A stretch of DNA of 64,000 nucleotides. Origin: Actinomycetales bacterium (GTDB lineage Bacteria > Actinomycetota > Actinomycetes > Actinomycetales > Microbacteriaceae). Shown piece by piece: positions 42,542-51,873 of the stretch. Position 1 is the first letter of the stretch, and every line of letters begins with the position of its first letter. The notes beneath the pieces were generated by a model. It had not been told where the DNA came from. It searched no databases and saw nothing but the letters and a program-made list of their open reading frames with translations. Position numbers and translations under genes: made by a program. The DNA lies in the NCBI GenBank assembly GCA_017308515.1, contig JAFKEN010000005.1, forward strand, positions 62,001 to 126,000, given 5' to 3'.

Positions 42542-43234
42542 ATGAGCGACGGACCCAAGATCCTCATCGTCGACGACGAGCCCAACATCCGCGACCTGCT
42601 CACGACGAGCCTGCGCTTCGCCGGCTTTGCGGTGCGCGCGGTCGGCAACGGCGCCCAGGCGATCTCGGCCGTGCTCGAGGAGGAGCCCGACCTCGTGCTG
42701 CTCGACGTCATGCTGCCGGACATGAACGGCTTCAGCGTGACCAAGCGGCTCCGCTCCTCGGGGTACACGATCCCGATCCTGTTCCTCACCGCGAAGGACG
42801 ACACCGAGGACAAGATCACCGGCCTCACGGTCGGCGGCGACGACTACGTCACCAAGCCCTTCAGCCTCGACGAGATCGTCGCCCGCATCAAGGCGATCCT
42901 CCGCCGCACGATGGACGAGGAGCAGGACGCCATCATCCGCGCCGGCGAGCTCACCATGGACCAGGACACCCACGAGGTCTCGGTCGGCGACGTGCAGGTC
43001 GAGCTCTCCCCCACCGAGTTCAAGCTCCTGCGCTACCTCATGCTGAACCCGAACCGGGTGCTGTCGAAGGCGCAGATCCTCGACCACGTGTGGGAGTACG
43101 ACTTCAACGGCGACGCCGGTATCGTCGAGAGCTACATCTCGTACCTGCGGCGCAAGCTCGACAGCCACTCGAGCGAGCCGATGATCCAGACCAAGCGCGG
43201 ATTCGGCTACATGCTCAAGACCGCCAAGGCCTGA
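42542..43234 (+). CDS. OmpR/PhoB-family response regulator
   Basis: 230 aa. Receiver domain with the acidic pocket ILIVDDEPNIRDLL, phospho-acceptor D55 in LVLLDVMLPDMNG, and conserved T/K (FLTAKDD, YVTKPFS). Trans_reg_C winged helix in the C-terminal half: VELSPTEFKLLRYLMLNPNR and GIVESYISYLRRKL, ending TKRGFGYMLK. It is cognate to the sensor kinase 37 bp downstream. Its upstream 11-bp repeats suggest self-control. The signal is unknown; the closest named actinobacterial relatives are the TrcR/PrrA/PhoP-type regulators. Confidence 0.95.
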   Translation: MSDGPKILIVDDEPNIRDLLTTSLRFAGFAVRAVGNGAQAISAVLEEEPDLVLLDVMLPDMNGFSVTKRLRSSGYTIPILFLTAKDDTEDKITGLTVGGDDYVTKPFSLDEIVARIKAILRRTMDEEQDAIIRAGELTMDQDTHEVSVGDVQVELSPTEFKLLRYLMLNPNRVLSKAQILDHVWEYDFNGDAGIVESYISYLRRKLDSHSSEPMIQTKRGFGYMLKTAKA

Positions 43235-43271
43235 CCCGGCCCCCGCCCGCGACCGGAAGGACCGGTTCTCC

Positions 43272-45056
43272 GTGGCCTCCCTCTCCGAGTCGCTGGACCG
43301 CCGCTGGAACGGGATCTCGCTGCGCGCGAAGATCACCGGCATCACGGTGCTGCTGCTCACCTTCGGCCTCGTCGTCACCGGGGTCAGCACCATGTCGGTG
43401 CTGCGCGGGTATCTGCTCGAGCGCGTCGACGAGAGCCTGACCGGCATCGCGCTGCCCTCCGTCGTGCAGCTCGACGACATCTCCGGATTCGGCGACCCGC
43501 GCCTCGGGTTCCGCTACTACATCGCCGCCGTCTCCGCCGACGGCACCCTGCTCGAAGACAACCTGAGCGACGAGTTCGACGCGCTGCGCCCGGACGTCTC
43601 CGAGCTCACGCTCGCCAACGTCATCCAGCAGTCCGGCGGCATCACGCTGAGCAACGAGACCCGCACGACCGAGTGGCGTGTGGTCGCCTACCCGCTGCAG
43701 ATCGGCAACGGATCGCAGCAGGCGACCCTGGTGATCGGCGTCAGCCTGCGCGACACCAACGCCACCATCACGCGCTTCGCCCTCATCTTCTTCGCCTTCT
43801 CACTCGTCGTCATCGTCTTCGGCGCGGCGACGACCCAGCTGCTCGTGACGAGCACCTTCGGGCCGCTGCGCGACGTGGAGGAGACCGCCGCGCGCTTCGC
43901 GGCGGGCGACTACGCACAGCGGCTCGGGGGCGCGACCCCGAACACCGAGGTCGGGCGGCTCAACCGATCCCTCAACACGATGCTCGCCCGCATCGACCGC
44001 GCCTTCGCCGAACGGCAGCGCGCGGTGGACCAGATGCGCCGCTTCGTGGGCGACGCGAGCCACGAGCTGCGCACCCCGCTCGTCTCGGTGCGCGGCTACG
44101 CGGAGCTGTACCGGATGGGCGCTCTGCAGAACCCCGACGACGTCGCCGGGGCGATGGACCGCATCGAGCGCGAGGCGATCCGCATGACCGCCCTCGTCGA
44201 GGACCTCCTCGAGCTCGCCCGCCTCGACGAGGACCGCCCGCTCGAACTCGCCCCCCTCGACCTGCTGCCGCTCGCGCGCGACGCGGCGATGGACGCCTCC
44301 GCCTCCGCGCCGGCGCGCGAGGTGCGCGTCGTGGTCGTCGAGCACGACCCCTCGGAGCCGGAGCCCGAGGAGGCACCCGTGCTCGCACCGCTCTCCGCCG
44401 GCCGCACCGGCGCCGCGACCCGCCGCGCCGAGCGCGCCGCGCGGCGCGCCGCCCTGCAGTCGGAGCGCGCCGCCCGCGCGACCGCGGCCGACGCCCCGCG
44501 TGCGGGCGGCCCGCTGGGCATGCTGCTGCGCCGACGGCCGGCCCCGAGCGCGACACCCGCGGCAGACCGCTCCACCCCGCTGCCGGCCGTCGGACCGATC
44601 GTGCTCGCCGAGGAGAACAAGATCCGCCAGGTCATCGCGAACCTCATGGGCAACGCGATGCGCTTCACGCCCGACGACAGCCCCCTCGAGCTGGAGGTGG
44701 GCGTCGATCGCCTCGGCGGCTACGGCCAGATCTCGATCGTCGACCACGGCGAGGGGATCCCCCCGCAGCTGCGCGAGAAGATCTTCCAGCGCTTCTACCG
44801 CGCCGACACCTCCCGCACCCGCGACACCGGCGGCAGCGGACTCGGGCTCGCGATCGTCGCGGGCATCGTGCAGAACCACCGCGGTCATGTCGAGGTGCTC
44901 GCCACCCCCGGCGGGGGCGCGACCTTCCGGGTGAGCCTGCCGCTCGCCCCCGTCGCGGACGGCGGCGCGGCGGCCGACGAGGCGCCCGGCGACGAGGCTC
45001 CGGCCGATGGGACCCGTGCGGAGAGCACCGCAACCGACGCCGCCGAGCGCGCCTGA
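43272..45056 (+). CDS. Sensor histidine kinase with an insertion before the ATPase domain
   Basis: 594 aa membrane kinase. Two membrane helices (about residues 20-42 and 168-190) flank an extracytoplasmic sensor region of about 125 residues. HAMP follows (STFGPLRDVEETAARFAAGD), then HisKA with H264 in FVGDASHELRTPLV, then HATPase with N-box IRQVIANLMGNAMRF (about 450-465), G1 VDHGEGIP and G2 DTGGSGLGLAI. Between HisKA and the N-box lie about 80 extra residues, mostly Ala and Arg (ATRRAERAARRAALQSERAA), that are not part of the usual domain. GTG 43272 follows AAGGA. Partners the upstream response regulator. Confidence 0.93.
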   Translation: MASLSESLDRRWNGISLRAKITGITVLLLTFGLVVTGVSTMSVLRGYLLERVDESLTGIALPSVVQLDDISGFGDPRLGFRYYIAAVSADGTLLEDNLSDEFDALRPDVSELTLANVIQQSGGITLSNETRTTEWRVVAYPLQIGNGSQQATLVIGVSLRDTNATITRFALIFFAFSLVVIVFGAATTQLLVTSTFGPLRDVEETAARFAAGDYAQRLGGATPNTEVGRLNRSLNTMLARIDRAFAERQRAVDQMRRFVGDASHELRTPLVSVRGYAELYRMGALQNPDDVAGAMDRIEREAIRMTALVEDLLELARLDEDRPLELAPLDLLPLARDAAMDASASAPAREVRVVVVEHDPSEPEPEEAPVLAPLSAGRTGAATRRAERAARRAALQSERAARATAADAPRAGGPLGMLLRRRPAPSATPAADRSTPLPAVGPIVLAEENKIRQVIANLMGNAMRFTPDDSPLELEVGVDRLGGYGQISIVDHGEGIPPQLREKIFQRFYRADTSRTRDTGGSGLGLAIVAGIVQNHRGHVEVLATPGGGATFRVSLPLAPVADGGAAADEAPGDEAPADGTRAESTATDAAERA

Positions 45057-45131
45057 CGCGCGCCCCGGAACGGTCCACCCGCCGCCGGGCGGCCGGGCGG
45101 GGCGCCGGCCGGGCGACCCTAGACTCGCGAG

Positions 45132-46157
45132 GTGCGCGCCCGCGACGTCCTGCTGATCCTCCTCGTCGTGGTCGCGTGGGGCGCCAACTTCACGGTCATC
45201 GAGCTCGGGCTGCCGGGCATCCCCCCGCTCGTCTTCCTCGCGATGCGCTTCGTGCTCGTCGCCTTCCCGGCGGTGCTGCTGCTGCCGCGCCCCCGCATGC
45301 CGTGGCGGCACGTGCTCGCGATCGGGGCGCTGCTGAGCCTGGGGCAGTTCGCGTTCCTCTATCTGGCGATCGACCTCGGGATGCCGGCCGGCCTGGCCTC
45401 GCTCGTCGCCCAGGCGCAGGTCGTCGTCACCGTCGTCTTCTCCTCGGTCGCACTGCGCGAGCGCCCCACGGCGCGTCAGCTGCTCGGCATCGGCGTGGGA
45501 CTCGCGGGCCTCGCCCTCGTCGCGGTCGGCCGCGGACTCGTCGCGCCGGTCGTGCCGCTCCTGGTGACGCTCCTCGCCGCGACGAGCTGGGGCGTCGGCA
45601 ACGTCGTCAGCCGGCACGCCTCCTCGGTCGCCGCGGCCCAGCCCGCGGGCCGGCTGCGCCCGGCACGGCACCCCGCGATCGAGGCGCTCTCGCTCGTCGT
45701 GTGGTCTGCGCTCGTGGTGCCCGTGCCCGCGCTCGGCCTCTCGCTCGCGATCGACGGCCCGGATCGCGTGCTCGCCGCCGTCACCGGGCTCGGCCCCGCG
45801 GCGATCCTCAGCACTCTCTACACCGTCGTGCTGGCCTCGTTCGTGGGCTACGGGGTGTGGAACGCGATGCTCGCGCGCTACCCCGCGCCCTCCGTCGCGC
45901 CGTTCACCCTGCTGGTTCCGATCGCGGGGATCGCGGTCGCCTGGCTGGCGCTCGGGGAGGCCCCGACCCCGGTCGAGCTGCTGGGCGGGGCGATCATGGT
46001 CGCGGGCCTCGCGATCGCCGTCGTGCGGCGGGCGCGGCCGGTCGCGGTCGCCGGGGCGGGCTCCGCTCCTCCCCAGGAACCGGTCGACCTGCCCGACCCC
46101 GAGCCCGACGACATCGGTCCGAACGCCGACCCCGGCCGCCTAGCGTCGGGCGCATGA
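45132..46157 (+). CDS. EamA-family drug/metabolite transporter
   Basis: 341 aa with about ten membrane helices in two EamA repeats: ILLVVVAWGANFTVIELGLPG to VFSSVALRERPTARQLLGIG, and VTLLAATSWGVGNVVSRHAS to APTPVELLGGAIMVAGLAIA. Such proteins export amino acids or small metabolites; substrate unknown. A Pro/Asp-rich tail ends it. GTG 45132 is 6 nt after TAGACT (45120-45125), so leaderless. The WXG100 gene starts within its stop (ATGA overlap). Confidence 0.9.
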   Translation: MRARDVLLILLVVVAWGANFTVIELGLPGIPPLVFLAMRFVLVAFPAVLLLPRPRMPWRHVLAIGALLSLGQFAFLYLAIDLGMPAGLASLVAQAQVVVTVVFSSVALRERPTARQLLGIGVGLAGLALVAVGRGLVAPVVPLLVTLLAATSWGVGNVVSRHASSVAAAQPAGRLRPARHPAIEALSLVVWSALVVPVPALGLSLAIDGPDRVLAAVTGLGPAAILSTLYTVVLASFVGYGVWNAMLARYPAPSVAPFTLLVPIAGIAVAWLALGEAPTPVELLGGAIMVAGLAIAVVRRARPVAVAGAGSAPPQEPVDLPDPEPDDIGPNADPGRLASGA

Positions 46158-46444
46158 CACGCTTCCAGGTCGACAGCGAAGCGGTCGCGCAGGCGACCGC
46201 ACAGGTTCAGGCGGCCGTCGGCCGCATCCAGGGCGAGGTCGCGGGGCTGCACTCCCGCCTCGTCGAGCTCCAGGGCTCGTGGTCGGGCGAGGCCGCCGTC
46301 GCCTTCCAGGGCGTCGTCTCCGACTGGACGGCCACCCAGCGCCGCGTCGAGGAGAGCCTCGCCACCATCAACCAGGGCCTCGCCCAGGCGGGTCGCACCT
46401 ACGCCGAGGTCGAGGCCGCGAACGCGCGGCTGTTCGCGCGCTGA
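46154..46444 (+). CDS. WXG100-family protein (EsxA-like)
   Basis: 96 aa, two helices joined by a turn with the W-x-G motif in LQGSWSGEAAVAF (about residues 41-53). These proteins are dimeric substrates of type VII secretion or helper subunits for toxins. No ESX genes or LXG/toxin partners are next to it, so it is an orphan here. ATG 46154 overlaps the EamA stop by 4 bp, and a TAGCGT box 7 nt before it could give a separate leaderless transcript. Confidence 0.85.
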   Translation: MTRFQVDSEAVAQATAQVQAAVGRIQGEVAGLHSRLVELQGSWSGEAAVAFQGVVSDWTATQRRVEESLATINQGLAQAGRTYAEVEAANARLFAR

Positions 46445-46485
46445 GGCGGTCGCGCCGCGCCGGCGCACGGCCCCGACCACGACGA

Positions 46486-46519
46486 AGCGGGCGGCCCCTC
46501 CGAAGAGGGACCGCCCGCT
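46486..46519. terminator. Bidirectional stem-loop between WXG100 and groEL genes
   Basis: AGCGGGCGG (46486-46494) pairs with CCGCCCGCT (46511-46519); after one mismatch CCCTC pairs with GAGGG around a CGAA loop. It lies between two convergent genes and can end transcripts from both sides, although no T-tract is present. Confidence 0.65.
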
Positions 46520-46540
46520 CGCGTGCGTGTCAGGCCGGAC

Positions 46541-48208
<1,668 letters not shown>

Positions 48209-48237
48209 TCAGGGCCGGGCTCGGATGGGCGACCGGC

Positions 48238-48264
48238 CTGGCACTCACGACACGCGAGTGCCAG
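48238..48264. promoter_or_regulatory. CIRCE element 1 (HrcA operator)
   Basis: CTGGCACTC-N9-GAGTGCCAG, a perfect 9-bp arm inverted repeat with the standard 9-nt spacer, upstream of groEL. The consensus is TTAGCACTC-N9-GAGTGCTAA. HrcA would hold groEL off until heat or misfolded protein titrates its chaperone partner. Confidence 0.93.
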
Positions 48265-48272
48265 AGAGCATT

Positions 48273-48299
48273 CTGGCACTCGCCCCGAGGGAGTGCAAG
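48273..48299. promoter_or_regulatory. CIRCE element 2 (HrcA operator)
   Basis: CTGGCACTC-N9-GAGTGCAAG, a second copy with one arm mismatch, 8 bp after the first. Paired CIRCE copies before groEL are typical of actinobacteria and tighten HrcA repression. Confidence 0.9.
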
Positions 48300-48391
48300 C
48301 TGGGCGCGGTGCGCACAGGCACGCCGACGTGGCGCCCGTCCCCCGGCTGCGATCGGGGCGGGGCGCCGCGGCCGGAGGCCGCGCGGGCAGG

Positions 48392-48595
48392 TCAGGCCAG
48401 TCGGACCTGTTCGGCCTGGGGCCCCTTCGCCCCGGTGCCGACCTCGAAGACGACCGCCTGGCCCTCCTCGAGAACCTTGTAGCCGTCCATGTCGATGGCC
48501 GAGTAGTGGACGAAGACGTCCTGCCCTCCGCCTTCGACGGTGATGAAGCCGTAGCCCTTTTCGGCGTTGAACCACTTGACGGTGCCGTTGGCCAT
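48392..48595 (-). CDS. Cold-shock protein, short CspA type
   Basis: 67 aa single cold-shock domain. [15 protein letters not shown] carries RNP1 (KGYGFI) and DVFVHYSAI carries RNP2. It binds single-stranded RNA and acts as an RNA chaperone. A TAGAGT -10 box lies at 48649-48644 (minus strand), giving a leader of about 40 nt with GAGAGGCACC before the ATG; leaders of csp genes often act as cold sensors. Divergent promoter region is shared with no other gene; groEL lies downstream on the same strand with its own operators. Confidence 0.96.
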   Translation of the reverse strand: MANGTVKWFNAEKGYGFITVEGGGQDVFVHYSAIDMDGYKVLEEGQAVVFEVGTGAKGPQAEQVRLA

Positions 48596-48775
48596 TTCCG
48601 GTGCCTCTCGCGTTGCTGCCGCGGCTCCCGCCGCGTTGCAGGAACTCTATCCGTGCGCGGGCGCCGACAGACCCGCGTCATCCACGGCGAGAGGCCGGAT
48701 CGGCCCTCGGGACGCCAGATTAAACACGCGCGTAACACGGCCGTCGCCTCCGCGTTGCACGAGCGCAGCAGAGGG

Positions 48776-49360
48776 CTAGGACGCGGGGGTCTCCTCGGCC
48801 GTCGGGGTGGCCAGATCGGAGCCGAGCACGATCGTCAGCGGGGCGCCCGGGAAGGCGTCGGTGAGCCGCACGTCGGCGGCCCCCACGAGCTGTGCGAGAC
48901 CCCGCGCCACGCCCTCGTAGTCGGCCGAGGAGTAGTAGACGATCGTCGTCGTCTCCTCCGTGGAGGCCTTCGCCCGGACCGGGTCGGGCCAGCCGGCCGC
49001 GGCGATCTCGTCGCCGACGGTGTTCTGCAACCCCTCGACGCCGCTCGCGTTGAGCACCGAGATGTCGATCGTGAGCCCCGCGGGAGCCTGCGCCGGGTCG
49101 GTGATCGGTTCCGCGGTCGGGGCGGGGGTCACGGTCGCCGAGTCGGTCGGGCTGTCGCCGCCGATGGGCAGCTCGAACTGGAAGTCGGGGCTGATCTGCG
49201 AGAGGCCGTAGAGGCCCGCCACCACGAGCACGCCGGAGGCGAGCGCGCCCCACGCGAACCGCACCCACCCGCGCCCGCGCGGGGCCGGGCCGCGGTGCGC
49301 GCCGACGCGTTCGAGGTCGGCGGGGAGCTCGTCGAACTGATCCTGGGGGAACCTGGGCAT
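48776..49360 (-). CDS. LytR C-terminal domain protein, membrane anchored
   Basis: 194 aa. One membrane helix at about residues 33-55 (VRFAWGALASGVLVVAGLYG), a Thr/Pro-rich linker, then a LytR_C domain (about 95-190: TIDISVLNASGVEGLQNTVGDEIAAAGW, TTIVYYSSADYEGVARGLAQLV, PLTIVLGSD). The domain is found at the end of LytR-CpsA-Psr wall ligases but here stands alone. It may bind wall glycopolymer. ATG 49360 directly follows the DUF3263 stop, so the two are cotranscribed. Confidence 0.88.
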   Translation of the reverse strand: MPRFPQDQFDELPADLERVGAHRGPAPRGRGWVRFAWGALASGVLVVAGLYGLSQISPDFQFELPIGGDSPTDSATVTPAPTAEPITDPAQAPAGLTIDISVLNASGVEGLQNTVGDEIAAAGWPDPVRAKASTEETTTIVYYSSADYEGVARGLAQLVGAADVRLTDAFPGAPLTIVLGSDLATPTAEETPAS

Positions 49361-49708
49361 CTAGCGGGCGTCGTCCTCGGTGCGGCGGTCGTCGGCCGGT
49401 CCGAGCGTGCGACGGGCTCGCGCGACGGTCCGGGTGTCGCGCAGTCTCTGCAGACGCCTCACCAGCAACGGATCGTGCCGGAGCGCGGCAGGGGAGTCGA
49501 TCAGCGCGAACAGGACCTGATAGTAGCGGGCCGATCCGAGTCCGAACCGGGAACGGATCTCGGCGTCCTTGTCCCGCGACCGCGCCTCGCCGGCGCGCAC
49601 CGCCCAGTCCCGCTCGAAGGCGAGGATCGCCCGCGCGCGCTCGTCGAGGCCGTCGGCGCCGGTGATCGGGGCCGGCCCGGAGGCCGGCATCCGCTGCGGA
49701 TCCGACAC
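49361..49708 (-). CDS. DUF3263 protein
   Basis: 115 aa. The core LDERARAILAFERDWAVRAGE, EIRSRFGLGSARYYQVLFALID and RRLQRLRDTR fits DUF3263, a small helical actinobacterial family with a HTH-like look. The order DUF3263 / LytR_C is conserved in actinobacteria. GTG 49708 is preceded by GGGAGGTGC. The function is unknown; a DNA-binding role is possible from the fold only. Confidence 0.9.
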   Translation of the reverse strand: MSDPQRMPASGPAPITGADGLDERARAILAFERDWAVRAGEARSRDKDAEIRSRFGLGSARYYQVLFALIDSPAALRHDPLLVRRLQRLRDTRTVARARRTLGPADDRRTEDDAR

Positions 49709-49730
49709 GGTGCACCTCCCTGCGGGGAGG

Positions 49731-50525
49731 CTAGGCGGGCGGGCGGGCCCGACGGCGTCGGCGCGCCGCGAGCACGGCGAACACCCCGGCGGCGATCACC
49801 ACGGCACCGCCGAGCACGGCGGCCAGGATGCCGAGCAGCGGGATGCGCGGCGCCAGATCCGGCGGGACGACCGGGTCGCAGCCCGCGATCTCGAGCGTCA
49901 TCGGGTCGAGCGGTTCGCCCGCGGGGTAGGTGCCGAACGCGGCCGCGCCGTCGTCGGTGAGGGTCGCGGTGATCCCGTCGACGACGAGCACGCCGTCGAC
50001 GACCTGCACGCTCGCCGACGCGAGATCGAGCTGCGCGAAGTCGACCGCGTCGGCGGCGACCGCGACGCCGTCCTGCGTGGTGCCGACGACGTCGAGCCGG
50101 AGCGTGCCGGTCGGTCCGTCGAAGCTCAGCCGGGGCGCCGAGATCGTCGTGTCGAGCACGCCGCCGTGGCCGGTGAACTCGACCGCGCCGCGGAAGTCGA
50201 AGCGGCCGGTCGACGCCGCGCCGTCGTAGCGGCCCGAGCCGCCCCAGGCGAACTCGGGGGTCGCGTACTGGGCTCCGTCGGAGACCGTCCACCGCCCGTT
50301 CGCGATCGCCCCGTCGATGTAGGCGCGGAAGGACTCCTTGAACCCCCAGTGCAGGGTCGCCTCGGCGGCGCAGGCCTCGGCGGCGCCCGTGGCGTGGGGG
50401 GCGCGACCCGCGGCGAGCGCCGGCGCGGACGCCGGTGCCGCGAGCACGAGGCCGGCGGCGACCGCGGCGACCACCGTGCCGAGCACGGCGCGCCGCAGGG
50501 CGAGGCGATCGGACAGGCTGCGCAT
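49731..50525 (-). CDS. HtaA-domain (heme-binding type) surface protein
   Basis: 264 aa. Signal peptide (about residues 12-35, LGTVVAAVAAGLVLAAPASA), one HtaA domain (about 55-225: LHWGFKESFRAYIDGAIANG, PEFAWGGSGRYD, GAVEFTGHGGVLDTTISAPRL), then a membrane helix (LLGILAAVLGGAVVIAAGVF) and an Arg-rich stop. This is the architecture of corynebacterial surface heme receptors (HtaA/HtaB type). The heme-ligand Tyr and His cannot be matched with certainty by eye, and no heme ABC importer is adjacent. ATG 50525. Confidence 0.82.
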   Translation of the reverse strand: MRSLSDRLALRRAVLGTVVAAVAAGLVLAAPASAPALAAGRAPHATGAAEACAAEATLHWGFKESFRAYIDGAIANGRWTVSDGAQYATPEFAWGGSGRYDGAASTGRFDFRGAVEFTGHGGVLDTTISAPRLSFDGPTGTLRLDVVGTTQDGVAVAADAVDFAQLDLASASVQVVDGVLVVDGITATLTDDGAAAFGTYPAGEPLDPMTLEIAGCDPVVPPDLAPRIPLLGILAAVLGGAVVIAAGVFAVLAARRRRRARPPA

Positions 50526-50686
50526 GGGGGCTCCGGAGTCGGGGCGGGGGTCCCGCGTCCTCCCAGCCTACGAGCGGGAACACCTCCCGGCCGGACGGTG
50601 TTGGATGTCGTGGGCACCCGGGCCCGCGAGCCCCGCGCACCGCGGGCCGCGCGCCGACGACAGGCCCCCGACGAAAGGCGGCGATC

Positions 50687-51100
50687 GTGAGCTACGAGAT
50701 CGAGAAGTCCGAGCAGGAGTGGCGCGAGCAGCTGGGGGCGACCCGCTTCCAGGTGCTGCGCCAGGGCGGCACCGAGCGAGCCTGGACCGGTGCGCTGCTC
50801 GACGAGAAGCGCCAGGGCGTCTACCGCTGCGGCGCGTGCGGCGCCGAGCTGTTCCGCAGCGACGCGAAGTTCGACTCCGGCAGCGGCTGGCCGAGCTTCT
50901 GGGAGGCGGTGCGACCCGAGGCGGTCGAGCTCATCGAGGATCGCAGCCTGGGCATGGTGCGCACCGAGGCGAAGTGCGCCCGCTGCGGCTCGCACCTCGG
51001 CCACGTGTTCGACGACGGCTACGGAACCCCCACCGGGCTGCGCTTCTGCATGAACTCCGCGTCCCTCGACTTCGCGGACGACACGGCCCCCGAGGCGTGA
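50687..51100 (+). CDS. msrB: Peptide-methionine (R)-S-oxide reductase
   Basis: 137 aa. Repairs oxidised methionine (R-epimer) in proteins with thioredoxin. Zinc site C48-x2-C51 (YRCGACG) and C97-x2-C100 (KCARCG) are present; the catalytic C121 lies in LRFCMNSASL. Substrate-pocket stretches FDSGSGWPSFW and HLGHVFDDG are intact. GTG 50687 has AAAGG at good spacing. The nitroreductase-like gene overlaps its stop by 4 bp. Confidence 0.95.
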   Translation: MSYEIEKSEQEWREQLGATRFQVLRQGGTERAWTGALLDEKRQGVYRCGACGAELFRSDAKFDSGSGWPSFWEAVRPEAVELIEDRSLGMVRTEAKCARCGSHLGHVFDDGYGTPTGLRFCMNSASLDFADDTAPEA

Positions 51101-51657
51101 GCGAGCTGCGCCCCGCGGCCGCCGCGCTGCAGGCGCGGCGTTCCCGCCCGCGCCTGGGCCCCGAGGCCCCCGACGACGCGACGATCGTCGAACTGCTCGA
51201 GACCGCGGGCACGGTCGCGGATCACGGCGCCCACCGCCCCTGGCGCGTCATCGCACTGCGCGGCGCGGCCCGCGAGCGCCTCGGCGAGGCCCTCGTCGCG
51301 GCGACGACGCTGACGGGCGAGGACGCCGCGCGCCTCGCGGCGAAGCCGCTGCGCGCCCCGCTGCTACTCGCGGTGGTCGCGGCCCCGGAGTTCGACGTGA
51401 AGGTCGCCGACTGGGAGCAGGAGGCGGCCGCCGTCGGGGTGGCGCACGCCCTGTCGCTGCTGCTCGACGAGGCCGGCTGGGGCGTGATCTGGCGTACCGG
51501 CGCCCAGGTGCGCAGCGAACCGGTCGCGCGGATGCACGGCCTCGCGGGCACGGAGCGGCTGCTCGGCTGGCTCTACGTCGGCGCGAAGCTCGACGACGAG
51601 CGGCCGCCGCGGCCGCCGGTCGGAGCCGCGGAACGGTTCTCGGTTCTGGAGGGGTGA
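51097..51657 (+). CDS. Nitroreductase-family protein
   Basis: 186 aa FMN-fold protein, coupled to msrB by a GTGA overlap. ALQARRSRPRLGPEAPDDA at the start, ADHGAHRPWRVIALRG (about residues 40-55) and AVGVAHALSLLLDEAGWGVIWRTG (about 108-131) are the usual positions of this family (YdjA-like). It should bind FMN and reduce quinones or nitro compounds; a role next to MsrB in redox defence is possible but not shown. Confidence 0.87.
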   Translation: MSELRPAAAALQARRSRPRLGPEAPDDATIVELLETAGTVADHGAHRPWRVIALRGAARERLGEALVAATTLTGEDAARLAAKPLRAPLLLAVVAAPEFDVKVADWEQEAAAVGVAHALSLLLDEAGWGVIWRTGAQVRSEPVARMHGLAGTERLLGWLYVGAKLDDERPPRPPVGAAERFSVLEG

Positions 51658-51740
51658 ACGGCGTCGAGGCGGAATACCTCGCCTCGCTCGCGACGCCTCC
51701 CGGTCGGTGAGGGAGCCGTCGCACTCACGCGGGCTCCGAG

Positions 51741-51768
51741 CGATGACGACGCATCGGCGTCGTCATCG
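51741..51768. terminator. Perfect 12-bp stem-loop 3' of tRNA-Thr
   Basis: CGATGACGACGC and GCGTCGTCATCG with a 4-nt ATCG loop, starting 1 nt after the CCA end of the tRNA. It probably ends both the tRNA transcript and the convergent nitroreductase operon. No T-tract. Confidence 0.7.
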
Positions 51769-51769
51769 C

Positions 51770-51846
51770 TGGAGCCCCTTGTCGGGTTCGAACCGACGAC
51801 CCCCGCTTTACAAGAGCGGTGCTCTGGCCAGCTGAGCTAAAGGGGC
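51770..51846 (-). tRNA. tRNA-Thr (anticodon UGU)
   Basis: 77 nt including an encoded CCA. Acceptor arms GCCCCTT and AAGGGGC, D-arm GCTC/GAGC, anticodon stem CCGCT/AGCGG with loop CTTGTAA (TGT at 51812-51810), T-arm GTCGG-TTCGAAC-CCGAC. All stems pair fully. Decodes ACA, and by wobble ACG. Confidence 0.97.
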
Positions 51847-51873
51847 GGACGCCGCGAGTCTAGCGACGCGCCG

